From Phymatolithon calcareum (Eukaryota > Rhodophyta > Florideophyceae > Hapalidiales), in assembly GCA_977006965.1 (NCBI GenBank), contig OZ345362.1, positions 2,046,001 to 2,110,000 on the forward strand: DNA of 64,000 nucleotides, read 5' to 3'. The position numbers were made by a program, and so were the translations under genes. Under the pieces are notes generated by a model. That model was not told the origin of the DNA and ran no database searches. It worked only from the letters and a program-made list of their open reading frames with translations. Below are positions 11,641-23,396 of the stretch, piece after piece. Each line of letters opens with the position of its first letter. Position 1 is the stretch's first letter.

Positions 11641-13044
11641 TCAGTCTGGGCAGGTCTTCCTTGTCAGTGCCAAATCTCTTCGTGTTGCTCTTCACGAAGG
11701 AGTAGATATTTAGGTTAAGGTTACCACCGCGTCTCCGGACGCGCGGGCAACTCTTCTAGGCAGCAACTTGGTTAATAGTATTTCAAACATAAAAAACTCT
11801 TCGAGCACATACACGCCAGCATGCTGGCACTGCTTCTCTGGACGAACCTCTATACCCACCAGGGATCTCGTGCAGGTATTTCTTCCGCTTTTCTGTGCCA
11901 TGCATGATCTAAACATCTTGGCAGTGCGCTGAACCGTTGTGGCAAGGTTTAAAAAACTCTTGAGATAAACTGCTTTTGAGTATCGCAATTACTCTTTTGG
12001 TCGGTATTCAGCATTTTTCAAAACCTTCAACACGCTGTTCTCCTTAATGTCCGAGTTTGTTTGCATATGTAACCAAGCACACGTTGTGGCTTTACTCCTC
12101 GGCCGCTTAACGGGCGCATTCAGCTCACAAGCGACAAACTCAAACGTGGACTGCGGCCGAATTAGCACGCGGGAAGAACTAAAACTGTGCATGAAAGTGC
12201 AAATGCGAGATTCGTTGATGTTTTTAGATCTCTGTGCAATAGGGCCACTGTGAAAGGCCGGTGACGTTGCGCAGTGCCGGCAAGCGTCGACCCAGTTGTG
12301 TTTGATATTGGATATGGACGAAGTTAAACGCATCTCACTATCAATAGCTCCAGAATGTTAAGTAAGGTGTATGACGAAGGCATTAACGGCACCTCTGTGC
12401 AAGACGAAGATGATTCTTTAGAAGCCACATCAGATGGGACCGTTGAGGATGCAGGAGACCTGGAACAGTGGGAGCACATCTCTCTCTTCACGAATATCAT
12501 AGAGTATTGCAAAGAGATTTGGCACTGTATAACGCGTACCAAATGGTACTACTAAGTTCAGCACCTAAAGGGCTGGAGTATGTGGCAAAAATTACATTAG
12601 AAGTAAAGTACAAGTGGCGATGTGCTTGTTCTTGGAGGATGTCACGTGACCAACGGTCGAGCTTCCGCCGCTGCGTTGGTTGGAACGGATCCATGGTGGT
12701 TGACGCCACCTTTCGATGTTAAAACGACTATAGCTTTTTAAAAAAATGCCATAAGCTCTACTCCAAAATTTATGTTACACGAAACATTTCAGAAATTTCA
12801 TCACCTTCTTGTCCCCTCCACTTGCGCTCCATCAGCAGACGAATGACAACGTCAACCCCTAGGTTTCCCGTGATTTGCGCACGGAATGTGCCCCACAAGC
12901 TCGCAGTGCATCTGGGCCCGTGGCCTTCGCCCGCACCTCTCTCCGGTATTCGTCAAGTCTCGTCACTCCGTTCTGTTTTTCGTTTATTGCCAACTCCACC
13001 CGCGCACGACATGACGTGCGAAACAGCACCGACGCAAGCGCGCC
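11641..13044. other. Intergenic, upstream of ankyrin gene
   Basis: No gene recognised. Frames of 60-110 residues on both strands lack motifs. GC content rises from about 12,850 as the ankyrin gene is approached. Its promoter is probably here, but no clear TATA box was found. Confidence 0.45.
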
Positions 13045-13830
13045 ATGTCGCGCGCCGAAATACCCGTTCGCACCGCGTTGCGTCTCGCCGTGGACGCCTG
13101 TGCATGGGTGCGTCTAGTCGAGCTCTCATCTTCCTGCTCCGTGGAAGAGCTAAATTCTCCCGTTGCCGGCGGCGGCCGAAGCGCCTTGCACGCCGCCTCA
13201 GCGGCAGGAGCGAAACATGCAGTGACAGCGCTACTGAACGCCGGGGCGGATATTCACATTCAGGGTGCTGCGGGTTCCACCCCGCTGCATTTGGCTGCCT
13301 GGGAAGGCCATGAAGATACGGTGAAAGAGCTACTCGCAGCAGACGCAGACGCGCGTTCAGTCACACATGCATTGCGAACTCCGTTGCACTTTGCGGCAAG
13401 ACGTGGTCATGTAGATGTCGTCGAAATTCTCGTCAGCGCTGGCGCTCAACGCGATGCGCGTGAGAAGGATGGATTCACGGCTTTGCATCTGGCGGCACGA
13501 GAGGGACATGTTTCTGTTGCGAAAGTGCTCGTTGCTGCTGGGGCACGTGTGGCACTGTTGGATAATAACGGGCAGACGGCGGCGCAGTGCGCGGCGGCTG
13601 CGGGTCATGCTGATATTGTGCTGGCGATTCTTGAGGCGCCGGGTATTTTACAGCGTGGCGTGAACATGTTGTCGGATATGGCGGCGGGATTGGTGCTGCG
13701 CGCGCGTGAGGTTTTGGGGTCTTCGGAAGAAGGCAAGGATGTTACGGAGGGCGGGGTAGGAAGGGAGTCTGCCCTTGGAGAGTACACATTTATTATGGCA
13801 GGTTCGCCAGACGCGGTTCTGCTCATCTGA
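13045..13830 (+). CDS. Ankyrin-repeat protein
   Basis: An intronless 261-residue protein with five consecutive ankyrin repeats (about residues 44-208), readable from TPLHLAAWEGHEDTV and TALHLAAREGHVSVAK-type units about 33 residues apart. Repeats 2-4 match the consensus closely; repeat 5 (GQTAAQCAAAAGHADIV) is degraded, as is usual for a capping repeat. A short non-repeat N-terminus and a tail of about 50 residues containing an EEGKDV acidic patch flank the array. No enzymatic domain is present, so it is probably a protein-binding adaptor whose partner is unknown. The start is the first ATG after a GC-rich leader; an overlapping plus frame at 12822-13313 is a shadow. It is convergent with the next gene, 144 bp away. 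Confidence 0.9.
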   Translation: MSRAEIPVRTALRLAVDACAWVRLVELSSSCSVEELNSPVAGGGRSALHAASAAGAKHAVTALLNAGADIHIQGAAGSTPLHLAAWEGHEDTVKELLAADADARSVTHALRTPLHFAARRGHVDVVEILVSAGAQRDAREKDGFTALHLAAREGHVSVAKVLVAAGARVALLDNNGQTAAQCAAAAGHADIVLAILEAPGILQRGVNMLSDMAAGLVLRAREVLGSSEEGKDVTEGGVGRESALGEYTFIMAGSPDAVLLI

Positions 13831-13974
13831 AACTTGTCTATGGCAACAAAATTTATTTTTAATATTTTCCCATCACTCTTGGAATCTGCCGATTTGATTC
13901 TCGGTCTCCTTGTTCAATTTTCTTCCCTTGATCTATTCTGAATCCGGTCCTTTCCGAGTCGAAAAGTATCCGCA

Positions 13975-14667
13975 CTAGCCGCTGGTATCGGACTCATCAG
14001 AGAGGTCATCTTCTCCGAAATCCGAGTCTGAAGCGGAATCGACACCCTCCGGTAAGCGGGGAGGGACGTAATTTGCAATTTTCGGCTTTCGTATCCCGAG
14101 TATATCACGGATGTAGGGCCACATGTAGTTGCGAAACACTTCAGTGGGCACCGGACGCAGGAGGCTATTGCCATGTGGATGGAAGAGTCCAGTGAGCAAG
14201 AGGTCGACTATGTGGCGGGTCCGCCACACGGTGAGCAGCGGAGCCGGGGACCCGAGGCCAGTGACAATGTACTTCACCCCGTGTCTCTGGAACACAGTGT
14301 CCTTGCCGTCTATGCCAAACTGGCGCAGAAGGCGCGATGATGCGTCGCAGCCGGGGTACAGATGGATGCGGAGTGTACCAGGTGCGTTCCCATCTCTTTC
14401 CTCGATAAAGTCGAGCAATACACGACCGGCTGTGCCCGGGCGGAGGTAGAACCAATTTCCTTTCTCTTCTTCGACGGTGTAGCTGGCGATGAGCTCACGC
14501 AAGCGCGGTTTGTTGCGGGGCATTGCACGTCTTGGCGCAGTGGAGCTTGGCCTCAGAATTCTTTGGGTGAGGTAGTGGTTTTCAAATTGTGAGCACGAAA
14601 GGGACACATGAGCAAAGGCAAGAGGCATCAAGCCGAGTTGCAGTAATCCTTGCACCTTGGCGAACAT
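13975..14667 (-). CDS. Uncharacterised protein with acidic C-terminus
   Basis: A 230-residue frame I do not recognise. The N-terminal 45 residues are hydrophobic and hydroxylated, then basic (TAPRRAMPRNKPRLRE), which could be an organelle or secretory leader; alternatively translation starts at the internal methionine of MPRNKPRL (about residue 49). The middle (about 60-190) looks like a folded domain with GNWFYLRPGTAGRVLLDFIEE and WRTRHIVDLLLTGLF. The C-terminus is a Ser/Asp/Glu-rich tail (SASDSDFGEDDLSDESD), typical of nuclear or casein-kinase-phosphorylated proteins. Codon-level GC is like neighbouring genes, supporting that it is real. Confidence 0.6.
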   Translation of the reverse strand: MFAKVQGLLQLGLMPLAFAHVSLSCSQFENHYLTQRILRPSSTAPRRAMPRNKPRLRELIASYTVEEEKGNWFYLRPGTAGRVLLDFIEERDGNAPGTLRIHLYPGCDASSRLLRQFGIDGKDTVFQRHGVKYIVTGLGSPAPLLTVWRTRHIVDLLLTGLFHPHGNSLLRPVPTEVFRNYMWPYIRDILGIRKPKIANYVPPRLPEGVDSASDSDFGEDDLSDESDTSG

Positions 14668-17600
14668 CGTCTTTTGGCGGGAACTGTAAATGGGGATTAT
14701 GTCGTGGTGCTTCGACGAGGATCGGTGAACGTCTAAATAAGTGCCATGTTTCAGAATTATATGCTTAAACTATCGATAAGTAAATTCACAGAATGAATCT
14801 GCGCAGAACTTGTTCACCATCTGGCGACCTGCTGCCCGTAATCTGTTCTCAGTTGGCTTGCCTAGTAGCATAGCCATATTCACGAGAAATGTCAAGTATG
14901 TCAACAAACTAGTCCACGGGAAAATGCACGTATGGGGACTTTTCGGCGAGGGAATTGTCGAAGGAAGAGGGCTAGTTTGAAAGCCAAACGAAACGATATG
15001 CCGTTGCGCCGCGAGATCATTGCAATTAAGTCGCCAGATGCATTACATATATGGAATCAAGAGAGTATGGACCAGGAAGGCGTCGCGGCAGTTCTTCCAG
15101 CATGGACGCAAGCAAGGGGAAGAACGTACTGTATGGACACAGTATGACAAGACGACCAGGGGAGCTTCTTGAGTCGACGCTAATATTCCGTGCACCCCTC
15201 TTTTGCTCCAGATTCGTCGCCGTGTCTGACACAACTACCTTCCTTTGCCCCTGACTGCTCCCTTGCGTCCCCGTCCTGGTCCAGATCGCTGACAGCATTT
15301 CCTCGGGAAAGGAGACTGAAACACAAATATGGGACGCCTTTACTATCACAATAACGGCGCTTGTTAACGTTCAAGACAGGAGGCACCATAGATATGACTG
15401 GTCACAGAGTCCTCTCGGGCAGGGGATGATAAACCAAAAATATGGCCAACATACGCTGTCTGTTGATTTTGGAAAGTCAGAGTCGATTCCAGCATTATTG
15501 CTGTGCAGTCAACTTTGAGCCCCTTTTTGGAATTACATAGATAATCTCAGTCTCACTCATCTCTTTAGGACGCGCGACTCAGATTCGTCTCTTCTTGTCA
15601 CTGGCAGTCAACTATTAAGTTCGTGTGTCTTAGTCTGGCAAGCATTCAACTCGCCGCTCAAGTCAACTACATTGCTACAGTACCTGTGCTTGCGCTTTCC
15701 CTTTGAAACCGATTGGAAATGGACACTTTGTGGGTGTTGACTCATGGCAATGAGAAAGTCAGCAAAAAGGTTACTGCGAAGGCAAGCACTTCGGCCAAGG
15801 CAGGGAAAACGCTTTCCAATTCCGGAAATTCGCAAGGGAACCACTCTGATGCACAGAAGAAGAAGAAGGACTAACTCCATTTCGGCAAATCTGCGAAGGC
15901 TAGAGTGATGAATATCGCAGGAAGTTGTCGAGAAAATATGTAAGGAGTACTACAAGCTTTGATGAAAACTCAGATGTGATTGGCTATCCTTGGCCATCCT
16001 TTTCAGTCCATCTGCTGTCGAAGTTATGCAACCATCACCGCGAGGTGCAAGAGAAGAGCTTTATCTATTTTAGGAATAGCTGGTGCAAGAAGCTGCGCGT
16101 CAATAAATCTTCCCAAATTTTCCTTTGTTAAAAGAGAAATGCTTTTGCGTACTGAGCAAGGGTAACAGTGTAGAAACGGAGGAGGTTGGTTTACATTCTT
16201 CCTCGCTTGCGTACACTGGCATTAGGATTACTTTGTTCATCGTGGACATGTACATTTATCCCAGGCTTCCAGGTCTTCTTACAGTCGTGTCTAATTTCGT
16301 GGAAATCGTCCAACAACAGCTGTCCCCATTGATTTCCAGTGATATGTTCATGTTTAGCCTGAGTAATTGACAAAGCGCTCTTAGATTGTTATGTTCATTT
16401 CTGATATCAAGAAACGACTCTCTGAACATGAAGACACACGGCAGCAAGCAGCATTGTTCAAATTTCATACGCTATATTTAGCAAGTCTCTCAAGTGCAAA
16501 TTTGACCAAGTGAGGTTTACAACCAGAACTAAAACTCCATTCCATTCCTGTGAAAAAGTGCTATGTTGGCTTAGACTAATATTTGTTGATCGGTTCCTCT
16601 CAGAAAGTCATTGTGACTCCAGGAAATCCTGTTCCGAACAATACCACAAAGCAACAGTGATTACTCAGACAGGCCGCACACGGCTTGTTATACCGTGCGC
16701 CAAATTTGCCTTCTGGGAGCTTATATGTCCTTTTCTGACGGGGACCAGTTTTGGACGTTGTGTGCTGGCACAATCGGAGCGTTTGCAACTTACCGCCGCA
16801 CATGCAGTGTACCTTTCAACATGAGAAGGCGCTGACAGGATGCAACATGCGGTGCAGCTATCGAGGTAGTGTTGATGGTGCGACGCATACAGGTTGAGGT
16901 GCTTCGGATCTGGGGATGCTTTTCTCCGTTTCGTGCTCTCGTCAAGGGAGATTGCTGCGTCGACTCAAATGTATATTTAGAACCTCGCGGGGCTACAGTA
17001 CGACGGCTTTACTTTTGGATTTTGCTCAACGTCATAGAACACAACCGTGAGTGAAGCACTTACTCTTTCTTTTCCTGTCCTCTTTTGTTCCTATGGTACT
17101 GTAGACTGTACTGGATAATTTCATCTTGTGGCATGAGGGATTCTGAGGTCATTTTGAGGGGTTATGAAATAGAGCTCCAGTTCGTACAACCATACGCAAG
17201 AATGCTGGTCTAGCTAGGCATGAAGCATTTAAGTACTGTCCTTCTAGCGGAAGTAAAAAGTTCAGGGCCGTATCATTATGTCGTCCCACATGCTTGCGAT
17301 GGCACGCATGATTTCTGACTTGCAAGTGAGAAATAACACCATGGTGTCAGAATAGAGAAGGCTGAAATTAATTATGTTGTGCTCCTACTTACAGGGATGA
17401 TAGATAGAGCATTTATTGGACGAGGCTCATCGTTGAGGACAATGCAACAGCCATGTACGATCTGAAAACAGTCATGACATGTACACACCGAGAAATAGTG
17501 TTTCGTTGTTACTTTTCAATTCTTGACTGCTCGACGAATAAAGTTTTGTGGTTAAAATTTGAAAATACACTACACTACTTGCACATTAGCTGACATGACC

Positions 17601-17775
17601 TGGTGCCGATACTTTTGCAATCGCATAGTGTTTCTTCTTGCTGCGTGCACACACCTCACAACAGCCATGCATCCTCTTTGTCACATGACGTCAATGACAC
17701 GCCGCAAGGGCATCCTCCCTAATTTTGACACTGTTCAACTTTATTCTATGAATATCGTGCAACTCTTGAAACCCG
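14668..17775. other. Intergenic, nothing recognised
   Basis: About 3.1 kb without a supportable gene. Small frames occur on both strands with no motifs. TACTGTA/TACAGTA motifs occur at 15128, 15676, 16994 and 17097. No transposon ends could be read. Confidence 0.5.
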
Positions 17776-17782
17776 TATAAAT
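17776..17782 (+). promoter_or_regulatory. TATA box of secreted repeat protein gene
   Basis: TATAAAT lies 95 bp upstream of the start codon. A transcript starting about 30 bp downstream would have a leader of roughly 70 nt that is C-rich and lacks an upstream ATG. This fits a strongly expressed gene; function inferred from position. Confidence 0.6.
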
Positions 17783-17876
17783 CCTCGACCGGCTCCCTTC
17801 CTCCCATTCCCCGACACTCGAATCACTCAACACCACTCACTATAGCACTAACTCCTCCCAGACCAAACCCTGCACA

Positions 17877-18980
17877 ATGACGCGTTTCACACTCCTTCTC
17901 CTGGCGTTGCTTGCCACTGCCACCTTCGCCGCTACACTCCCAGAAAGCCTACTCGACTACGACGATGACGACGACGACGATTTCCGACGTCCCGTCCACC
18001 ATGCGAAGGGGTCCGACTATGCTAATGCCGGCCCAAAGACCTTCACTGGTGCGATGGTGACCCCGACGCCGAGCGCGGCCGCCGTTGACCCGATGGTCAA
18101 CCCGGACTCCGAAAATGCTCCTTCTGGCCCAACGATCTTCACTGGTGCCATCGTGACTCCAGAGCCGAGCGCGGCCGTCGTTGACCCTATGGTCACCCCG
18201 GAGTCCGAAAATGCTCCTTCTGGCCCAACGACCTTCACTGATGCCATCGTGACTCCAGAGCCGAGCGCAGCCGTCGTTGACCCGATGGTCGCCCCGGACT
18301 CCGAAAATGCTCCTTCTGGCCCAAAGACATTCAGCGGTGCGCTGGTGACCCCGGAGCCGAGCGCAGCCGTCGTTGACCCGATGGTCGCCCCAGAGTCCGA
18401 CAATGCTCCATCTGGCCCAATGACCTTCACTGGTGCACTGGTGACTCCGGAGCCGAGCGCGGCCGCCGTTGACCCTATGGTTGCCCTGGACTCCGACAAT
18501 GCTCCTTCTGGCCCAACGACCTTCACTGGTGCACTGGTGACTCCGGAGCCGAGCGCGGCCGTCGTTGACCCTATGGTCGCCCCGGAGTCCGACAATGCTC
18601 CTTCTGGCCCAAAGACATTCAGCGGTGCGCTGGTGACTCCGGAGCCGAGCGCGGCCGTCGTTGACCCTCTGGTCGCCCCAGAGTCCGACAATGCTCCTTC
18701 AGGCCCAACGACTTTGATTGGTGCAGAGTTGACCCCTGCGTCTGGCGCAGTGGCGAAGAAATGTTTCCTGCAGAACGTTAACTTCGCATCCGGCACCGCC
18801 GAACGCTGCTGTGAGGAGCGATTCGCTTGCGGATCACTTGAATGTGCGCATGCTCATGCTTGCAAGAACCCGGATGTGTGCTTCTGCCGCAAGCGGGTGT
18901 GTCGCAATGTTTACATCAAGTTGTCGTACACCGACAAGGTAGATGAGGCCTGCTCAAAACAACTTGTGAACCACTTCTGA
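17877..18980 (+). CDS. Secreted tandem-repeat protein with Cys-rich C-terminus
   Basis: A 367-residue protein not matching any family I know. Residues 1-18 are a textbook signal peptide (likely cut after ATFA). An acidic run of seven D follows (about 29-35), then seven full 32-residue repeats and a partial eighth. The repeat consensus starts GPTTFTGALVTPEPSAAVVD and ends with a variable PES(D/E)NAPS, rich in Pro, Ala, Ser and Thr and without Cys. The last 75 residues are a separate domain with 10 cysteines, including CC and CFC, which would form disulfides outside the cell. The layout (signal, acidic linker, Pro/Thr repeats, Cys module) suggests a cell-wall or matrix protein, possibly O-glycosylated. 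Intronless, preceded by a good TATA box. Confidence 0.88.
   Translation: MTRFTLLLLALLATATFAATLPESLLDYDDDDDDDFRRPVHHAKGSDYANAGPKTFTGAMVTPTPSAAAVDPMVNPDSENAPSGPTIFTGAIVTPEPSAAVVDPMVTPESENAPSGPTTFTDAIVTPEPSAAVVDPMVAPDSENAPSGPKTFSGALVTPEPSAAVVDPMVAPESDNAPSGPMTFTGALVTPEPSAAAVDPMVALDSDNAPSGPTTFTGALVTPEPSAAVVDPMVAPESDNAPSGPKTFSGALVTPEPSAAVVDPLVAPESDNAPSGPTTLIGAELTPASGAVAKKCFLQNVNFASGTAERCCEERFACGSLECAHAHACKNPDVCFCRKRVCRNVYIKLSYTDKVDEACSKQLVNHF
18030..18701 (+). repeat. Seven in-frame 96-bp tandem repeats
   Basis: Seven units of exactly 96 bp (32 codons) lie within the secreted-protein gene, with a partial eighth to about 18745. Units 4 and 7 share the GPKTFSGAL variant and units 5 and 6 share TFTGALVTPEPS, suggesting segmental duplication of two- or three-unit blocks. 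Non-multiple-of-96 changes are absent, so the frame is conserved. Confidence 0.93.
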
Positions 18981-20633
18981 TATCACTGACTGGTTGTAGA
19001 CATTACTAGGGGGATCCATTCTTTTCCGAAAGTGGTTTCTTTCTTATTAACTTTTACCTAAAGAGCGTTTCGAAGCAACAAAAAAATGCTTATATTCGAA
19101 AAATTTTCGTATTCTCAGCACCTTAACTGTTCGAGTACATGCTAGGGGCTCAGATAGAATACCAGTCATAAGAGAAGCCACCCTATTGTGCGTAGCACCT
19201 GAGGGAGCCTTGACCGTATATTCGTGTGATGTGGGGCTTGTAAAATAAACTTGTCAAGAAAAGCGCCTCACTGCGATTTTTTAATTCAGTTTGGCATGCA
19301 CCTGCCCTTATTTCAAATAGGGAAACTAAGAAAGGTAGAGAATGACAATCGTTCAGCGATGTGTTTGGAGGATCTGTTCGATAATCGGACACGATGTGGA
19401 CTTGAATAATACACCGCCAGCAATGTGCGGATGCGAAATATGCTCAGATGCTATAAGAGGTGGAGGATCATTCCATGCCTCTCACTGTGGATGATGAAGG
19501 AAAGTGCAAGTACAATTTCAGTCGACCTATTCGGTGTTCTGTAACTCCGGTTTTTTTTCACCTTTCAAAGACGAAACACTCATTCCGCCGAGTGCCATGT
19601 CACATATGGCTCCGTGACTCCCCTCGACTGGATCCACAAGCATATTCCGAACTCTACAAACGTGCAAAGCTGGCGGTCCATTCTGTAAACATTCAAAATC
19701 ACTCACCTGTACAATTTGGCTATTGTTGCCACAGGCAGGGCTTTTTGGTTGCAAAATAATTGATCGTGAAATGACTTGTTGTGCGAAAGGACGGCATTAG
19801 AACTTCGTGCTGCTCCTCGTGACGAGGTTGCCTATGTGAGCCGTTTTCATTGGCCTAGGTCGAAGCACGACGACGAAGCAACAGCAATGTATGGCATGCC
19901 TGACTGTGGAATCCCGTTCTGTCTCACTGCACAGTTATGGATACTCTTACCACTTTTCTGTATGTACGGTGAAATCTTCGGGCTTTTCTTCCTTCAGGCT
20001 GTAGACCTCACGCAATCTTGACTTGAAGAATTAGAAACCGCGCTTTCAAGATCTTCGCTTTGTCACATAGCAGTCAGCAAATACTGCAGCTCTTCACGCT
20101 TCAAAATTGCTCTTTGTCTTTGTCATCCTGATCGCCACGTCATGCACTTCAGCTCTACATCAACCGGCAAGACTGCTTGATGAATGCCAGGTGCAGCATG
20201 TCGCTCACGAGGCAAAGCTGGCTCATACACTCTTCGATTTTCATCTGTCAATCTAACTCAGTACTTCCCATTCGTCTACCCCTAGAATCTCCGATGAAAC
20301 GCAGTATAACCCCGTCAACTAACGGTCAGCTAGTAATCATCCCGCCGTCGATTCGTGTGCCACCCCAAAGCTGCCTAACCTCATTCCAACTCACGATGCC
20401 ATGTTGGATTCGAAAATGCTGGCTGGCTGTAGTCACGAAGACGATCGTCTTAGGAAAATTTCCCATGAGATTAGTTTTTACTCCTTTCATCGTCGTACGG
20501 CGCCTTGTCATCGTCGTTTCAATAACCGGCCAATCTGGTAAGTTCAAAATGGAGTGCAAGTAAGACAATACTGGCGACACGTTGCGCGGCCAGTATTGCC
20601 TTTACGTCCCTTCTTTTTCTCTCTCCTGTGGTG
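18981..20633. other. Intergenic with one LINE 3' fragment
   Basis: Apart from the retroelement end at about 19190-19255, I see no gene. Short frames (19460-19759, 20177-20563) lack motifs. Confidence 0.5.
19190..19255 (+). mobile_element. LINE 3' end fragment
   Basis: The sequence from GTAGCACCTGAGG to GTGGGGCTTGTAAAATAAAC matches the last 65 bp of the LINE remnant ending near 32850 (GTAGCATCAGAGG to GTGGGGCTTTTAAATAAAC). Only the extreme 3' end is present, as expected of a severely 5'-truncated insertion. Confidence 0.6.
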
Positions 20634-23396
20634 TTACTCGGCACGAGATCGCTTTGGAACCCATGAAACTTTCGCAATTTCCTGCTCTAAAGCGACTGCA
20701 AGACTTCTCGCGTGCACAGCATTAATACTGTCCACGAGTTGAAATGCATCCACTAACCTGCTCGCTTCTCTGAGTCCACTTATAATGGCTGAGGCGCAAG
20801 TTGTGGGATACTTGCGACATGTGTGTTCTCCGGCAAAGAATATTGAGTTAGCAACAGGGCGCGCCAGAAGGTCATAATCGAGGCCAGAGGAATTTGTCGG
20901 GATGTTTGTGTATACCCCACGAGAATGCTTGTCGTTACCCCATCGAGACACTGCTTTTGCAACTGGGTACGGTGCATGCGGATACCTCCGTCGGAGTACG
21001 TTCATAGACCGGTGCACAACCTCATCGTCTTCTAACTGTTCCAGCAACTTGGCTGCAGGCTCTGCAACCATGCCAATTAGAATCGGCTTTCCACAGCATG
21101 GTTTCAGGTTCCAAAACATGTAGAATTCGCCTCGAGTTTCCTCATTCTCACGAAGGTTCCCGAACATGTCTCTGTCAGTCCAGAAGCAATGCTCAAATTC
21201 GAGAATCACTTTCATTAGTCCGCCGCATCCAAGGCGGTTGATTGCATTGCGTTTTTGTCGAGGTAAGTTTGGCGAAAACTTGATAGAATTTGATTTCAAC
21301 ACTCCCAGCGGAACAGTCACTACTGCAGCGTCAAACTCGTCGGCCTTAATAGTTTCCTTTTCCCGCATCGTCACTCGTACGGAGGACGTCTCAAAATGTG
21401 TGTCCGAATACTCCACAGCAACCACCTCAGTATTCAGCTGAATGTTTCGTTCAAGTCCTGATGCAAGACCATCCAACAGGGTTTTGAAGCCACTCTTTAC
21501 CATGGCATGCTGTCCAATAAAGTCATATGGATCGTCTTGGTCCCAATGCAAAAGACTCACCGAGTCCAGAGGTGCAGCGCACCCATACTCAAGGTTTGAA
21601 ATGTGCCAGCGAAGCAGCCGTTTCGCTAGTTCCCGCTCTTTCACCAGGGGCACCGGGAGGTTTGCCTCACCAGTGAAGACGGCAGCAGCCAATGCGGCGT
21701 TTTCCACATCAGCTGCAGCCCTGTTCTCTGCAGCACTGTAGGAGCCCTCAGAGCCATCAACAATGCACTCCGCATCGTGAGAACTCACGTCTGTCTCATT
21801 GCCAGGCTGATTCTGTGAGTTCGGCGATTGTGATTCAACAGATGAGATTAGCGACGGAATACTGTGCATCCTAGAGCCGTTAGTTTGACCGGGTGGTAAG
21901 TCCTTCTCAGGCTGCGGGGACTGATCGGGATTATCATTGATATTTTCCATGTTACGCTCTTGTTGCATCTTCTCCCGAATAGCTAGTGCCCGAAAGAACG
22001 CCCCACCAAGTGAAGCTTTGTGGAGTCGGGAGTGTGTTCTTAACTCCTGGCGATAAACTGCAGTTACATCGAGGGTTAGATTATATTCGCGCTCAGCCCA
22101 AGTGTCGATCTCTTTCTTGACTTGGCTACCATCAATGTCATACAGCGCACATTCGTGGTCAACCACGTGGAGCTCGGCCTCAGTTTGCTCAGCGAGGAGC
22201 GCTAATGGATTCTGAGTGAGGCCTGTGATAAGCATGGCGCCAAGATCGACATTGCAGGAAAAGCCTTCCAATGGCACTGAATGCACTCTTCCGCCAATGC
22301 GGTCCCGTGCTTCGATGACTGTCACACAGATTCCGAGGGAACGGAGCTGACGGGCGACAGTGAGTCCAGCGAACCCAGCTCCAATGACTGCGACTCGCCG
22401 CCGCCGACGGGATTTGTCACGAGAGAACTTGGTGGTAACTGGAGTGCATAGAGGAACCGCTCCAAAGTTGATGGCTCCAGTGACGACGAGATGTGTGTAA
22501 ATTGCACAGGAGAGACCATGGTACTTGGCGGGAACGTCGCACAAGGCGGAATAAATGTCAAGCCGACTTTTTACATCACGATACCACATGCGTATAATGT
22601 GGTCGCGAATGTCGAGCCGGACGGTAGGGGGACAGTCCGTGGAGAGGCCCTGTGGTACAGGACTGTTGAGCTCAGCGTATCGTGCTCGAAGCGTTGCTCT
22701 CTTTGCCTCGCTGTATGTCTGGAATTTCTCCGTGCTTGTGCTGTCACTTGGACGTTCGGTGTGTGCACTAAGCCATTCATATGTTGGTCTCCAGTGAGTT
22801 CGACGCCTGTACTCTGCCTCTACAGCTTGTTTCAAGAAGTCTTCGCACGGACTGATCCATTTTTCATAATATTGGCGAGCAGCTGTTGAAAAGGTGGTAA
22901 ATCCTTCCGAAATGTGAAGAAGACGCTTCACAGCTGCAAACTTACGAGTGTCCATCACCTGCACGAGATGCGAGGGAGATTTCTGTCAGAATGTGTTCGA
23001 GCCAGAATCATTGCATGGCCTACGAGCGCACATTTGTGCGCTTGTAGAGCACGCGCTGAAAACGGAACAAAAAGTGGAAGGGCTCGAACAAAATTGGATG
23101 CTCAAACTCACCACTCTCAAGCCCCCTAGTGCCTGAACGACTTCGTACATGAAGTAGGTGTCTGAGTATGTGCAGGCGTGGAAATAACGCACAAGGTTAA
23201 TATCTCGCTCGAATGCAAAGAAGTTGTTCAAGGACAGCGAAACGAAGTGGTTATCTCACGTACCAAGATAGTGCTGGCCAAATTTTGGCCAATGCAGGGA
23301 GACAGGGAGATTTTTCTCCTTCCAAAAATCTTGCAACACATCCTCGAATACGGCACGGCCTTGTAGCCGAGCGAGGGGGTCATCAATAGGCGGCAT
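20634..23396 (-). CDS. ARID-SWIRM-amine oxidase, LSD1/KDM1-like histone demethylase
   Basis: Three exons: 23396-23264, 23161-23112 and 22958-20634, giving 835 residues. Introns are 102 bp (GTACGT donor, CTCAG acceptor) and 153 bp (GTGAGT donor, GTGCAG acceptor). Exons 1-2 and the start of exon 3 build an ARID-like DNA-binding domain (about 14-105), with LDTYFMYEVVQALGGLRVV followed by RQYYEKWISPCEDFL. A SWIRM domain follows (about 170-230), then the FAD Rossmann motif VIGAGFAG (about 252-259) and EARDRIGGR. HWDQDDPYDFIGQH lies near 530, the flavin-contacting lysine in GGLMKVIL near 643, and FFAGEHTCRKYPTTC near 770. The LSD1 Tower coiled coil is absent; a Ser/Asn/Gln-rich disordered insert (about 390-470) splits the oxidase. 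It should demethylate mono/dimethyl histone lysines using FAD in the nucleus (family inference). Confidence 0.85.

Noticed and set aside
12822-13313. 163-residue plus frame before and across the ankyrin gene start
   Set aside because: Arg/Ser/Pro-rich composition and overlap in another phase with a well-supported ankyrin frame.
18030-18701. CRISPR-like repeat array
   Set aside because: The units are contiguous, without spacers, and in frame within a coding gene.
18017-18796. 259-residue open frame antisense to the secreted repeat protein
   Set aside because: It is open only because the 96-bp repeat and its codon bias remove stops on the other strand; the sense frame has a signal peptide, TATA box and Cys module.
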